Positions 44,680 to 60,813 of a DNA stretch of 64,000 bases are shown here, piece after piece. Location: contig OV050030.1 in assembly GCA_920105625.2 (NCBI GenBank), forward strand, positions 102,889,698-102,953,697, given 5' to 3'. A program made the position numbers and the translations under genes. The notes under the pieces are model-generated. The model was not told where the DNA came from, ran no database searches, and saw only the letters and a program-made list of their open reading frames with translations. Numbering within the stretch: position 1 is the stretch's first letter; each line of letters starts with the position of its first letter. Source of the DNA: Clusia tigrina (taxonomy: Eukaryota; Arthropoda; Insecta; Diptera; Clusiidae).

Positions 44680-47463
44680 CTAGCTACTGTTGACGCTGTA
44701 GCCGCTGTCGTTCAGGCTCCTCCATGCATAGCGCCACCATTCTTGTTCAGCGAAAGTCGATACCGCGTTCCATTTAGCGGGTGACTCCAGCATTGCAGCC
44801 GTTATATTTGCTGTGGTCGGTGGTCTGCCCAAGGCAGATCCTAGCTCCTCTCTCCATGTCCTGAAGCGTGAGCAGTACAGGATCACGTGCCTGGCGCTCT
44901 CAAATTCGCGTCATGTACTAGTTTAGATTACCATGCTTCCTGTTCACCCATTGGGACAAACCGGGAATGAGCTGGAATGTTCATCGTCCCTTCTCGGACT
45001 GCTCCCATCTTTCTTACCACTCTTCAGTGAATCGCCGTCGGTCCTCCAGCCTTCGTGCAGCTGTAGGCCTTACGCCGTGTCGGTCGTACAGTCGCTGCAG
45101 CTCGAACGCTCGTAAGTCCAGGGGCATTTTTGTAGCAAGGACGGAAATTACGTCGTCGGAGACCGTTCGGAAGGCGCAGGTGAGTCTAAGCGCACTTAAA
45201 CGTTGCGTTGCGCAAGCTTCTCTGAGATGCGTCATTTTTGCTCCTGCCCAGATGGGTGCTGCATAGAGCATCACGGAACCCGTTACCGTCACCAGAAGTT
45301 GTCTTTTTGCTTACCGCTACCAGGTGCTCCTAAAATGACAGCCTTGCGGCAATGTTAGCTCCAAGATATTTAATGCTTGGTTGCGACATAATACGGTGAT
45401 TACCGATGTCCACCACCATCTCTCCTCTCGCTGTTTTCGCGTGCTTATCAGGCCAATCTCAGTTTTTTGAGCAGCAAGTTCCAGGTGCGCTGAATGGAAC
45501 CATCTACGCACCCTTGCGATCGCATCGTTACACACCAACTGCAAATGCTCAATATATTTGGCCACCACTACCAATGCGATATCACCAACCAATAATATTA
45601 ACGTGTTCCGGCATATTCAGCGCCAGGATGCCATTGCACATAGCGTTCCACTGCATGGGCCCTAGTACTGATCCTTGAGGAACCGGTTATTTGGTATGCT
45701 TTTACGCCCGCCTCTGTCTCGTACAGAGGCTCCCTGTTGTCGAGGTAGCTACCAATTATGCACCGCAAGTATGTTGGTACTGCAAAAATCTCCATAGCTT
45801 GCATTATATGTCCCCAATTCGCAGATTTGAAGGCATTCTTGATACCCAGAGTGACCACCGCGCAGTACATTTTGGCGCCACCCTGCCATCTAGTTCCACT
45901 CGTCGCAACTCGAGCAATGCCTACTACAGCCCTGATCTCGTCGACCTCCCTTTCCGAAAACCGAATTGTCGGTCAGAGAGCCCTCTTGGACGGTCGAGTG
46001 TCTCCTGCAGTCTTTAGCAAACGATACGCTCAAGGATCTTTCCCACTGTATCCAGCAAACAAAGTGGACGATAGTAGGATGCCTGATCCGGTGGCTTTCC
46101 AGGCTTTAGCAACAGCACCAGCCTCTGCTGTTTCCATGCGTCTGGAAAAATGCCTTCTCTGAGACAGGCGTCATACAGCTTTGCGAACACTTTCTGGTCT
46201 AGCTCTTACCGCTGCTTTGAAGGCCACATTTGGGACTCCATCCAAACTAGGAGACTTGTTTTCATCGACCCTTGATATAATCAACAATACCTCACGACAG
46301 TGACTATAGGTCCCGTCTGTAGTTCTGGTGTCACGATGGCTCTCGTTTCGCTCTGTGGGGGAAGAGCGTTACCACTATGCGCTGCATCAGCTCTGGACAT
46401 GTAGGATGAGGCGCTCTGGGAACCTTAACTTTGCGCATGACCAGACGAGTCTTTGTCCGCTCTCTCCTGCACCTCTCTGAAGCACTTGTTTTTACTCTCT
46501 GTGATAGCCGCTTTCAGATTCCTTCAGTGTGCCTTATATTCTGCCAGGTGTTTCTCGAAATTCGGAGTCGATCGAGATCTTTGTGCCTTGCGTCTTGCTT
46601 TGATGGCAGCTCTTCCGAATCGCAGTAATTTCATCGGTCCACCAGTAAACTTGAGTCCTTGATCCATTGTTGGACCTTCGCGGCATCGCTGCATCACATG
46701 CTTCCTTAATGTACTCAGCGATTTCCGCAGCCATGGTGCTTGCAGTTTCGCCCTCAATAGACGCTGACTTCCAGACGACGTCAAACGACTCCGCGTCGAA
46801 CGCCCCCTTTCGCCAGCCAATTTTTTGCGCCTTATGCGTGTACTGCTTTGTTCTTCGCTCCATGTCTATTATAATGGCATTGTGATCGCTGCCCGTGTAT
46901 ATATTACTGACCTTCCAGATAATTCGACTAGCAGTTGTTTCGTCCGCAAAGGCTAGATCTATGATGGACCTGCCTCTTCCATTGTCGAATGTGTAGTGAC
47001 CTGGCGCATTCAACAGTACTAATTCCAGGACCGCGAAGCATTCATCAACTAAGCGGCCTCTAGCATTTCTGTTGTTACTGCCTCAAGTCCGACACCACGA
47101 GTTGAAGTCGCCTGCAATAATTATGGGGTGTTTGCCTTTCGCTTCTTCCATCAGCGATGTCATCATTTCCCCGATCTGTCTCAGTGTCCAACTTGGGGGA
47201 GCGTCGCAGCTGAAGAGGTAAATGTTCTCCAGTTTCACCAAAGTATATCCGCTCTCTCTGGTGTCCATCTTGCTCTGAGGGGTGGTCTCACCAATGGACC
47301 AGATGGCTGCTCTGCCTGTTTCATCCGCAGACCAGTTTGGGGAATCCTTCCACGCATAAGGCTCCGAAAGTAGCGCCACATCTGCCTTCACTTTATTTTT
47401 ATAGCGCATCAGAAGATCCTGTGCAGCTTCAGCATGATTTAGGTTGAGCTGGAGTACTCTCAT
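44680..47463 (-). pseudogene. R1 ORF2, copy C
   Basis: ORF2 starts at 47463 (MRVLQLNLNHAEAAQDLL). The nuclease has LLSEPYAW, IIIAGDFNSW, GRSIIDLAFADE and GSDHNAIIIDM, so most of it is readable in two frames. The linker has QVYWWTDEITAIRKSC. RT shows LGIKNAFKSANW (motif A, with D changed to G) and a catalytic region that reads VGDIALVVVAKYIEH near 45580, where the xADD box has lost several bases. The thumb-like VMLYAAPIW is near 45260 and the C-terminal region extends to 44680. Multiple frameshifts are present. Confidence 0.82.
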
Positions 47464-47588
47464 ACTTTCTTCTTTTCGAATGCCTCACGGTGTCGTGGAC
47501 ATTTCATACTGCCCACTGGATGCGCCCCCTTGCACAAAGCGCACTTTGCTTCCTTTTGGCAATTCGCAGATATGTGGCCAGCCTCGCT

Positions 47589-48195
47589 TCACTTTCGGTA
47601 GAGTCCAGTTCGATCCGGATCATTGCATCCAGATGGCTTGTGCCCGTAGCGACAGCACTTATAGCAGCGTTGTGGCGTTACGACTTCTGTTAGTCGGCAG
47701 CTCGCCCATCCTACACGCAGATATTTTAGTGCGAGTTCCTTCGTGGCATCCTCATTAAAAAGGCCTTTAATTCCATTAAGGCTTAAAAAGGTCGTCTGTG
47801 CGCCACCATAGCCTTTTTTCACGTTTTTCATGGCTTCCACGTCTGGGCGTCTTATGTTCACCTAGTCTCACAGTGCATCGCAGAACACTGTAGTGTAACC
47901 ATGTGCGTGCGTACGTTCACTGGGGCTGAGTCTTTCACCAGGCTTTCAATGGCCGTCTGGTGTGTGACCGCGTTTACTTCCTTTGCTCGCTTCGGCCCTA
48001 TGAGAAGTTCCCCTTTTTAAGTCGGCGAATAGTTTTCACCGCTTCATTTAACGATTTCAGCTGCTCACACTTTTTCACGCTCTTTAGGTTGTTGGCGTAT
48101 GACATCCCATCGTTTTTAGCAGTGATTAAATCGCATCGGCTTTTGGTCTGATGGCCCTGACTTTGGACTTCATTGTCTTCTGCACTTGTGTCCAC
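47589..48195 (-). pseudogene. R1 ORF1 C-terminal half, copy C
   Basis: 47998-48195 encodes a Lys/Asn-rich segment. 47589-47861 (90 codons) contains LALKYLRVGWASCRL followed by a CCHC knuckle (CYKCCRYGHKPSGC). The 5' half is missing beyond 48222. Confidence 0.75.
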
Positions 48196-48222
48196 TCTCC
48201 ACCAACATTGCGTCGAGGCACT

Positions 48223-48445
48223 TGTTGTGAGTTAGAATCAAGCTACCTACGAATAGTTGACTCACAGCACCGACTTCTAACAGATGCCACAAATTCTGTG
48301 TGATTAGCACGTGTTAAAGTTATTTAAGTGAAACATATACTTTTAGGGTCTAAGTATTTTAAATTCATATTATCTGTGTAATATTTATTATGTAAATTTT
48401 TAGGGTGTTACAGTTCCGCAGTCGAGTCGACGAAGGGCATTGTAA
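48223..48445 (+). repeat. Diverged partial LTR
   Basis: It starts TGTTGTGAGTTAGAA like the LTRs at 49477 and 63613 and aligns with them to GTCGAGTCGACGA, but is clearly more diverged. It stops at GTAATG, where the interior begins with AATGTCCACCC; the shared AATG suggests a microhomology joint. Confidence 0.8.
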
Positions 48446-48723
48446 TGTCCACCCAGTGTATCACAATCTTAACAGAATCGGTTTTGGATAAGTTGAAGAT
48501 GGGTAAAAGCTTAAGGAGGGTGACTGAAACCACCACCAAATATAATAAGCAGAAGAAATTTGGCTCACGGAAGTTAATTGCTTCATTGAAGTATATGTCC
48601 AATTTAGAGTATGAACATATGAAATGTGATTTACATATGAAATATGATTTAATACAAGAGGACACAGATACTGGTAACGGATCAGAGTACACAAATTACA
48701 TCATTAAACGTGTATCTCAGTAA
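48445..48723 (+). CDS. Uncharacterised 92-residue ORF of the LTR element
   Basis: I do not recognise this protein. It begins MSTQCITILTESVLDKLKMG, is rich in Lys, Thr and Tyr, and includes KYNKQKKFGSRKLIASLKYM and a twice-repeated H/YEHMKCDLHMKYDL-like stretch. No signal peptide or zinc motif is visible. Near-identical copies are at 53615-53893, 57426-57716 and 62583-62861. In the only colinear copy it lies between integrase and the 3' LTR, the position of env in some elements, but nothing in the sequence shows an Env. It may be a chance ORF in non-coding 3' DNA. Confidence 0.4.
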   Translation: MSTQCITILTESVLDKLKMGKSLRRVTETTTKYNKQKKFGSRKLIASLKYMSNLEYEHMKCDLHMKYDLIQEDTDTGNGSEYTNYIIKRVSQ

Positions 48724-49476
48724 AATACCGATTGTCTCCGCATTACAGACAAACGATGTCGAATACCATTATGAGGAAGCTCAAGAGTAACACTTCCACC
48801 ATAAAACGCATTGCTGCAAAGTAAGAAGGAGTATTGTAATCTCTCATGTATTCCAAATGTTTTTTACAAGTTGAATACTATAAGCAGAGGCAGTACCACC
48901 TAGAGCTGTGGGGCACGCTATATAAATGGAAAGAAAAAGGCCACTAAACGCAAAGTTTTAATGGCAAACCAGATAGCCAACCTATAACATCTTTGTACGT
49001 ACCGATCCAGAAAGAAGGGAAAGGTATGCAGAGTTCATTGAGGGACTTCACTCTCGCAGGACGGACGTTACCAGGACCAACAATTGCAGAGGACCGTATT
49101 TATAAGAAGCGTAGCTAAATATGTAATTAGGTTATAATTTTGTTTGTATATACGCCAGTGAGAAAAGAGTTGATGAAAGATCAAACATAAAAAGGCGAAT
49201 ATAACTAAAAAAAAACAGAAAAAAATAGAGATAAAAGAACAAAATAAAACAAAAGAGAAAAAACTATAAAAGAGAGTAATAAGAGAAAAAAAAAGAATAC
49301 AAAAGTAAAAAGAAAAGAATAGAATAATAGAACCCAAATAAGGCGAATTTGAAAAAAAAATTATACATATGTACTATAAGTTTAAGAAAATGCACAGATT
49401 GTTTAAAGTGCAGAAATGATTGTAAACTCTCATTAGAAGTTAGTTGCACTAACTTCTTTTAGAAAGAGGGGAGGGA

Positions 49477-49969
49477 TGTTGTGAGTTAGAACCAAGCTAC
49501 CTATGTGTAGTTGACTCACAGCATCGACTCCTAATAGATGCCACACTCTGTGGAATTAGCATGTGCTAAAATTATTTAACAGTAAAACATACTTTTAGGG
49601 TCTAAGTATTTTAAGCTAAAATGGTTTGTGTAATGTTACTATGTAAACTTTTAGGGTATTACAGTTCCGCAGTCGAGTCGACGAGGGCAGCGTAATGCAC
49701 CTTCGCCACTTTTGTAGTAGGTCAGTTGGCTTGACCAACTGACACCAATTAGCAGGTGCGGAACTGGAACACCAGAAAGGTCAGTTCACAGACTGAGATA
49801 AGTGTTAAGAAGATTTAGTATTTGTAAGAATATAGCTCTTGTGATTTTTATCTTGAAACCAGAAAGTATCTGTATGTTCTCATTTAGAGCTAGTGGTTTT
49901 AAAGTTTGCGCCCAGCGGACCGAGACTGGACGTCTCTTGACGACAAGCAAGGACACCACGCCCCCAACA
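49477..49969 (+). repeat. 3' LTR (TGTTG...CAACA)
   Basis: A purine tract AGAAAGAGGGGAGGGA (49461-49476) precedes it. The likely end is CCCCCAACA at 49969, giving 493 bp with 5-bp inverted ends. The first 390 bp match the LTR at 63613-64000. Confidence 0.8.
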
Positions 49970-49989
49970 TGTGTAGGTGTTTATAATTT

Positions 49990-51010
49990 TTTGAATGATT
50001 TTGGACATCTAATTGTATTTTTCATTAGTTTACGCAAATCCAAATCATTAGCAGTAAATAATTCTATCGGTGTTATTTCCACTAGACCTGCATTGTGGTT
50101 GATTTTTTCTGTAGTTTTGGTATTAAGAATTTCTTTTGTAGCTGTTGTTTGTGTTATAGTATTATTTCTCGTGGATGATCTTTGCTTCTTTACTATTTGA
50201 TGTATTATTATAGATTGATTTTGATGGTGTTACATTTACAGAGTTGTTTTCTTTTCGTTGTTCTTTACTTGATATATTTGTATATTTATTTGATTTATTA
50301 GTTAAAGTAGACACTCCATTACTGGGTTCATTTAATTTTGCTATTTTATTGTTTGATTGAGAGAGGATTTTTACAAAAGTGTTTTTCTTACCGAATGGTT
50401 CAATACTGTAGCCTTCAGGGTTGTTGTTGTATATTTTCCATGCTTCTCTGGCTGTGCATCGTTGTTCGATCTTCATCTTTGGCTTTGTGTTTGAGGAAGC
50501 TTGGACAAGCGAAGTCAGACGAAGTATGTGTTTCATTATCGCAATTTATGCAATAATTACGAACACACAGTTCATGTGGTGTGTGCAGTGCACATGTTGT
50601 GCATAGTTCAATATTTCCACACCTATTTTTGGTATGACCAATTTTTTTACAATTTGCACATCTCATAGGGGGTGGAAAGTATTCCTGTACCTTCACTTTT
50701 TCCCAACCAAGTTTAAGGTAGTCAGGACGACGGATCAGGTCAAATGTAAAATGGCAGCACCAGTTGGGAAAATTTTACTTTCAACTTTTCTCATTATTTT
50801 CCCAACTCCAACAACTTTTTGATCTGCCAATGAGGAAATCAATTCCTCATCAGGAATATCAATTATCTTTTTGGAGTAAATTCTGCCTTGAATTGTGTTA
50901 AGATTTGCGTGATATGTTATTTTAACAGAAACTCGCTCAACATAGTTTGCTTTTAGAAATTTATTTGCAGTTTTAAATTATCAGTTTTGATCAAAAGATC
51001 GCCAGATCTA
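49990..51010 (-). pseudogene. Jockey-clade ORF1 (Gag-like) fragment
   Basis: ORF1 of Jockey-type elements binds RNA through an RRM-like region and three zinc knuckles. The minus strand reads LNTIQGRIYSKKIIDIPDEE (near 50850-50910), GWEKVKVQEYFPPPMRC, then CANCKKIGHTKNRC, CTTCALHTPHELC and CINCDNETHTSSDFAC (50520-50660). A Lys/Asn/Ser-rich tail follows and shifts frame before about 50010. It may belong to the same family as the ORF2 fragment at 26540-27660, which cannot be tested here. Confidence 0.82.
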
Positions 51011-51043
51011 AGTTCTGTCACTTTGGTGTACTCACGTGATATA

Positions 51044-52128
<1,085 letters not shown>

Positions 52129-52130
52129 TA

Positions 52131-52282
52131 GAGGACATAGTCAGGTTCACTGCGGAATCACTGTGGTTCCCAAAATTCTAGACGGTGGAGTCGCGTCGTC
52201 TTAGTGTAGTACCAACCCCAGCCATTGTATGTGCTTAAGTTTGCTTTTGCGTCGAAGACTGCCACTCCTACCTACCTACCTA
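52131..52282 (+). mobile_element. LOA 3' UTR fragment, severely 5'-truncated
   Basis: Starts GAGGACATAGTCAGGTTC, matching the end of LOA ORF2 and its 3' UTR (14690-14816), and ends ACTGCCACTCCTACCTACCTACC. This is the same (CCTA)n tail as in LOA copy 1. It runs directly into (TA)n. Confidence 0.85.
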
Positions 52283-52284
52283 TA

Positions 52285-53076
<792 letters not shown>

Positions 53077-53614
53077 TTTTTTCTCTTTTGTTTTATTTTG
53101 TTCTTTTATCTCTATTTTTTTCTGTTTTTTTAGTTATATTCCCCTTTTTATGTTTGGTCTTTTATCAACTCTTTTCTCACTGGCGTATATACAAACAAAA
53201 TTATAACCTAATTACATATTTAGCTACGCTTCTTATAAATACGGTCCTCTGCAATTGTTGGTCCTGGTAACGTCCGTCCTGCGAGAGTGAAGTCCCTCGA
53301 TGAACTCTGCATACCTTTCCCTTCTTTCTGGATCGGTACGTACAAAGATGTTATAGGTTGGCGATCTGGTTTGCCATTAAAACTTTGCGTTTAGTGGCCT
53401 TTTTCTTTCCATTTATATAGCGTGCCCCACGGCTCTAGGTGGTACTGCCTCTGCTTATAGTATTCAACTTGTAAAAAACATTTGGAATACATGAGAGATT
53501 ACAATACTCCTTCTTACTTTGCAGCAATGCGTTTTATGGTGGAAGTGTTACTCTTGAGCTTCCTCATAATGGTATTCGACATCGTTTGTCTGTAATGCGG
53601 AGACAATCGGTATT

Positions 53615-53893
53615 TTACTGAGATACACGTTTAATGATGTAATTTGTGTACTCTGATCCGTTACCAGTATCTGTGTCCTCTTGTATTAAATCATATTTCA
53701 TATGTAAATCACATTTCATATGTTCATACTCTAAATTGGACATATACTTCAATGAAGCAATTAACTTCCGTGAGCCAAATTTCTTCTGCTTATTATATTT
53801 GGTGGTGGTTTCAGTCACCCTCCTTAAGCTTTTACCCATCTTCAACTTATCAAAAACCGATTCTGTTAAGATTGTGATACACTGGGTGGACAT
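53615..53893 (-). CDS. Uncharacterised 92-residue ORF, unit 1 (inverted)
   Basis: The same protein as at 48445, with one or two substitutions. Function unknown. Confidence 0.4.
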   Translation of the reverse strand: MSTQCITILTESVFDKLKMGKSLRRVTETTTKYNKQKKFGSRKLIASLKYMSNLEYEHMKCDLHMKYDLIQEDTDTGNGSEYTNYIIKRVSQ

Positions 53894-55662
53894 TGTAATA
53901 TAAAATTGTCCATTGCAAAATATGACTCCGCAAGGAAACTTGTTTATTTTTCGTTGCTTGTCAATAACTCATCCACAACGCGTTCAAATGCTGCGGCTAT
54001 ATGCCGCTTCGGAAAGAAAAATAACTCCGTCACCAGTCATCCCCAATCCAATATATTGGCATCCTTGCGGTCACAACCGGATTCCCAAACCTTGGATAGC
54101 TGCCAGAAATCCCTGTTTTTCAAAAACACATCTTTCCTAATACAACGTTGGACCCCTAGTCTGCACCGTCTTCCGATATGCTCTGTTGCTGGAACTTCCT
54201 GCTTCGGTTCACATCATCAAAACGGAATACTTATAATAATTTTCTTAATTTTTCTAGTTAACATTTTAATTTGATATTTTTCTATGTTTAATTTCAGCCG
54301 AACATTTCATAAGCTAATTTAAGAAATCAATTTCAAATTTGTATAATATTTAAACAAATATACTATATATACTATATATACTCTTGGGTATAATTTTCCT
54401 ATTTAGTATAATGTTTGTTTTCTTTGGATTACTACATTTATTTCTTTATAAATTTAGAATTTAAATAATTAATTTCTGTAACATTAATCATTTTCTAAAC
54501 TACCTTTAATTTTAATCTGAACTTTTACACAGATAATAATTTTTTAATTTATAACTTTTCTTAAACATACGCTATTCCTGAATATATTAAAAAAAACAGT
54601 ATTTCTATAACATGCTTATTCTATAATTGAATGCTATATCATTAAATTTGAGTCCACTCGTCCTTTCCCCTTACATTCTTGGATTCGCTACTGCATCCTA
54701 GAGGAAAAGAGGACTGGACCATGTGTTACTATTGCCATATAGGGCAGTAGTTTTGCTTCGATTTATTTTACTTATTTCAGTTTTGAACCAATTCATTGGT
54801 CCTCCGACAAAAACCAGATTATATAAAATAATCCCGTTTGTGTCAAAACTTTGTCCATTGCATGACTATATCTTTCATCGCATACAATTACTTTTTATTT
54901 AAATTTACTTCTAGCCTGATATGTATATATCCATTAACGATTCTATTGTCCATCCTGCAATTAGCTCGTATATAGCAACACATATACATTCGAGGCGCTT
55001 TAAATTACCTAGAATTAATTGCTTACGTTATTTTCCCCAATTAACTATACATCTTTTTTTTATATCCCAACACAACATTTATTCAAATTGCCATACGCTA
55101 ATTTCCTAATCAATAAACAGTAAAAGCCTATGTATATTTACATATAGCCTACTGCAGTATCTGCAAAAATTTACATACGCACATACCCATTCCTCTTAAC
55201 TAGAATACTTACTTCTTTAAATATACATTCGTACATTCATCCTTTTACATATATACATATATATACTTACTTCACCAGCGGTTCCGTTGCCTGGCGTTAA
55301 CGCTCATGCGTCGAATTTCAGTGCATACACCGCCGCATGTATGTATGTACATATTTGAAGTTATGTTTTATATTACTTACCCACGACTGTCTTATAATTT
55401 TATTTTATTTTTTAATTACGTGCAATGAACCCATTTTTTTATCATTTAATATTTAAAAAATATTGTTCCCTACTGTCTTTATTCGGCTATAGTGCCTAAT
55501 AAGCACATCTCCATTACGTCATTATACTGGCTCGAGTTTAATTGGCACACTTCTGCTGGCATTGACTTTGAAAATCGGCGCTGTGTGTGTTATTTGATAC
55601 ACACACGTACGTGTTTATGTTGTTATTCTTATGTTTACACTTGTAAAACACTGTTAACACAT
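53894..55662. other. Non-coding 3' region of the LTR element, inverted (unit 1)
   Basis: AT-rich, no supported gene. It is the inverse of 60814-62582. The portion 55300-55660 is related to 1-378. Confidence 0.6.
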
Positions 55663-55975
55663 CTAGTTGTGTGGTCTAACGTGGAATAATTTCAACAAAT
55701 TATTATGTAGTTTTTTATTTTTGCCCTTAATTGTTCCTACTGTTGTAACGGGGCTGCGGATCTCTGCTACTACATACGGGCCTATCCACACAGGTGAGAA
55801 TTTGTTTCTCCTAGCCTGATTCTTCATTAGTACCTGGTCACCCGCTTTAAAAACTACTGGGTTTTGTACATTATTGTAGGCTTCCCTGGCTACTCGTTTA
55901 GCGCTATCCTGGTTTTCTCTAACCAATTTGTGCGCTCGCTGTAACTGATACTTTTGCACTTTATTCGGGTCATCA
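55663..55975 (-). pseudogene. Gypsy integrase C-terminal tail, unit 1 (inverted)
   Basis: On the minus strand, [18 protein letters not shown] directly follows the TA array and runs in one open frame to KLFHVRPHN and a stop at 55663. It contains [12 protein letters not shown] and [14 protein letters not shown], the GPF/Y-like module of Gypsy integrase tails. The core is missing on this side. Confidence 0.88.
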
Positions 55976-56735
<760 letters not shown>

Positions 56736-57425
56736 GGGTTTGATTTTAACACGCCAGCAAATTTTCTTAAACTTATAGTACATATGTATAATTTTTTTTT
56801 CAAATTCGCCTTATTTGGGTTCTATTATTCTATTCTTTTCTTTTTACTTTTGTATTCTTTTTTTTCTCTTATTACTCTCTTTTATAGTTTTTTCTCTTTT
56901 GTTTTATTTTGTTCTTTTATCTCTATTTTTTTCTCTTTTTTTAGTTATATTCCCCTTTTTATGTTTGGTCTTTTATCAACTCTTTTCTCACTGGCGTATA
57001 TACAAACAAAATTATAACCTAATTACATATTTAGCTACGCTTCTTATAAATACGGTCCTCTGCAATTGTTGGTCCTGGTAACGTCCGTCCTGCGAGAGTG
57101 AAGTCCCTCGATGAACTCTGCATACCTTTCCCTTCTTTCTGGATCGGTACGTACAAAGATGTTATAGGTTGGCGATCTGGTTTGCCATTAAAACTTTGCG
57201 TTTAGTGGCCTTTTTCTTTCCATTTATATAGCGTGCCCCACGGCTCTAGGTGGTACTGCCTCTGCTTATAGTATTCAACTTGTAAAAAACATTTGGAATA
57301 CATGAGAGATTACAATACTCCTTCTTACTTTGCAGCAATGCGTTTTATGGTGGAAGTGTTACTCTTGAGCTTCCTCATAATGGTATTCGACATCGTTTGT
57401 CTGTAATGCGGAGACAATCGGTATT

Positions 57426-57716
57426 TTACTGAGATACACGTTTAATGATGTAATTTGTGTACTCTGATCCGTACTCTGATCCGTTACCAGTATCTGTGTC
57501 CTCTTGTATTAAATCATATTTCATATGTAAATCACATTTCATATGTTCATACTCTAAATTGGACATATACTTCAATGAAGCAATTAACTTCCGTGAGCCA
57601 AATTTCTTCTGCTTATTATATTTGGTGGTGGTTTCAGTCACCCTCCTTAAGCTTTTACCCATCTTCAACTTATCCAAAACCGATTCTGTTAAGATTGTGA
57701 TACACTGGGTGGACAT
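57426..57716 (-). CDS. Uncharacterised ORF, unit 2 (inverted, 96 residues)
   Basis: The same ORF as at 48445 but 4 codons longer, because a 12-bp tandem duplication repeats GSEY. The duplication keeps the frame open. Confidence 0.4.
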   Translation of the reverse strand: MSTQCITILTESVLDKLKMGKSLRRVTETTTKYNKQKKFGSRKLIASLKYMSNLEYEHMKCDLHMKYDLIQEDTDTGNGSEYGSEYTNYIIKRVSQ

Positions 57717-57726
57717 TGTAATATAA

Positions 57727-59485
57727 AATTGTCCATTGCAAAATATGACTCCGCAAGGAAACTTGTTTATTTTTCGTTGCTTGTCAATAACTCATCCACA
57801 ACGCGTTCAAATGCTGCGGCTATATGCCGCTTCGGAAAGAAAAATAACTCCGTCACCAGTCATCCCCAATCCAATATATTGGCATCCTTGCGGTCACAAC
57901 CGGATTCCCAAACCTTGGATAGCTGCCAGAAATCCCTGTTTTTCAAAAACACATCTTTCCTAATACAACGTTGGACCCCTAGTCTGCACCGTCTTCCGAT
58001 ATGCTCTGTTGCTGGAACTTCCTGCTTCGGTTCACATCATCAAAACGGAATACTTATAATAATTTTCTTAATTTTTCTAGTTAACATTTTAATTTGATAT
58101 TTTTCTATGTTTAATTTCAGCCGAACATTTCATAAGCTAATTTAAGAAATCAATTTCAAATTTGTATAATATTTAAACAAATATACTATATATACTATAT
58201 ATACTCTTGGGTATAATTTTCCTATTTAGTATAATGTTTGTTTTCTTTGGATTACTACATTTATTTCTTTATAAATTTAGAATTTAAATAATTAATTTCT
58301 GTAACATTAATCATTTTCTAAACTACCTTTAATTTTAATCTGAACTTTTACACAGATAATAATTTTTTAATTTATAACTTTTCTTAAACATACGCTATTC
58401 CTGAATATATTAAAAAAAACAGTATTTCTATAACATGCTTATTCTATAATTGAATGCTATATCATTAAATTTGAGTCCACTCGTCCTTTCCCCTTACATT
58501 CTTGGATTCGCTACTGCATCCTAGAGGAAAAGAGGACTGGACCATGTGTTACTATTGCCATATAGGGCAGTAGTTTTGCTTCGATTTATTTTACTTATTT
58601 CAGTTTTGAACCAATTCATTGGTCCTCCGACAAAAACCAGATTATATAAAATAATCCCGTTTGTGTCAAAACTTTGTCCATTGCATGACTATATCTTTCA
58701 TCGCATACAATTACTTTTTATTTAAATTTACTTCTAGCCTGATATGTATATATCCATTAACGATTCTATTGTCCATCCTGCAATTAGCTCGTATATAGCA
58801 ACACATATACATTCGAGGCGCTTTAAATTACCTAGAATTAATTGCTTACGTTATTTTCCCCAATTAACTATACATCTTTTTTTTATATCCCAACACAACA
58901 TTTATTCAAATTGCCATACGCTAATTTCCTAATCAATAAACAGTAAAAGCCTATGTATATTTACATATAGCCTACTGCAGTATCTGCAAAAATTTACATA
59001 CGCACATACCCATTCCTCTTAACTAGAATACTTACTTCTTTAAATATACATTCGTACATTCATCCTTTTACATATATACATATATATACTTACTTCACCA
59101 GCGGTTCCGTTGCCTGGCGTTAACGCTCATGCGTCGAATTTCAGTGCATACACTGCCGCATGTATGTATGTACATATTTGAAGTTATGTTTTATATTACT
59201 TACCCACGACTGTCTTATAATTTTATTTTATTTTTTAATTACGTGCAATGAACCCATTTTTTTATCATTTAATATTTAAAAAATATTGTTCCCTACTGTC
59301 TTTATTCGGCTATAGTGCCTAATAAGCACATCTCCATTACGTCATTATACTGGCTCGAGTTTAATTGGCACACTTCTGCTGGCATTGACTTTGAAAATCG
59401 GCGCTGTGTGTGTTATTTGATACACACACGTACGTGTTTATGTTGTTATTCTTATGTTTACACTTGCAAAACACTGTTAACACAT
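57727..59485. other. Non-coding 3' region of the LTR element, inverted (unit 2)
   Basis: No supported gene; inverse of 60814-62582. Confidence 0.6.

Positions 59486-60813
<1,328 letters not shown>

Larger units (their letters stand above)
44460..48222 (-). mobile_element. R1-clade element, copy C
   Basis: The minus strand reads ORF1 (from 48195, 5' end lost), ORF2 and a 3' UTR ending near 44468 in CCTCGATAAAAAACACACATACACACAC. Copy B starts right after this AC-rich stretch, so C and B lie head to tail. The 5' end is cut by an LTR fragment at 48223. Confidence 0.82.
48223..49969 (+). mobile_element. Rearranged LTR-element 3' end with a partial second LTR
   Basis: A 223-bp older LTR fragment is joined at 48445 to the 3' terminal interior of the same family as 59975-64000, which then runs into a full 3' LTR. 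The interior 48446-49476 is almost identical to 62583-63612. The flanks do not match (GGCACT before, TGTGTAGG after), so no target duplication is visible. Confidence 0.8.

Noticed and set aside
53644..54274. Frames antisense to the 92-residue ORF and its flank (also 57455-58097 and 62202-62830)
   Set aside because: They lie opposite or in spacer DNA, repeat only because the unit repeats, and show no domain.
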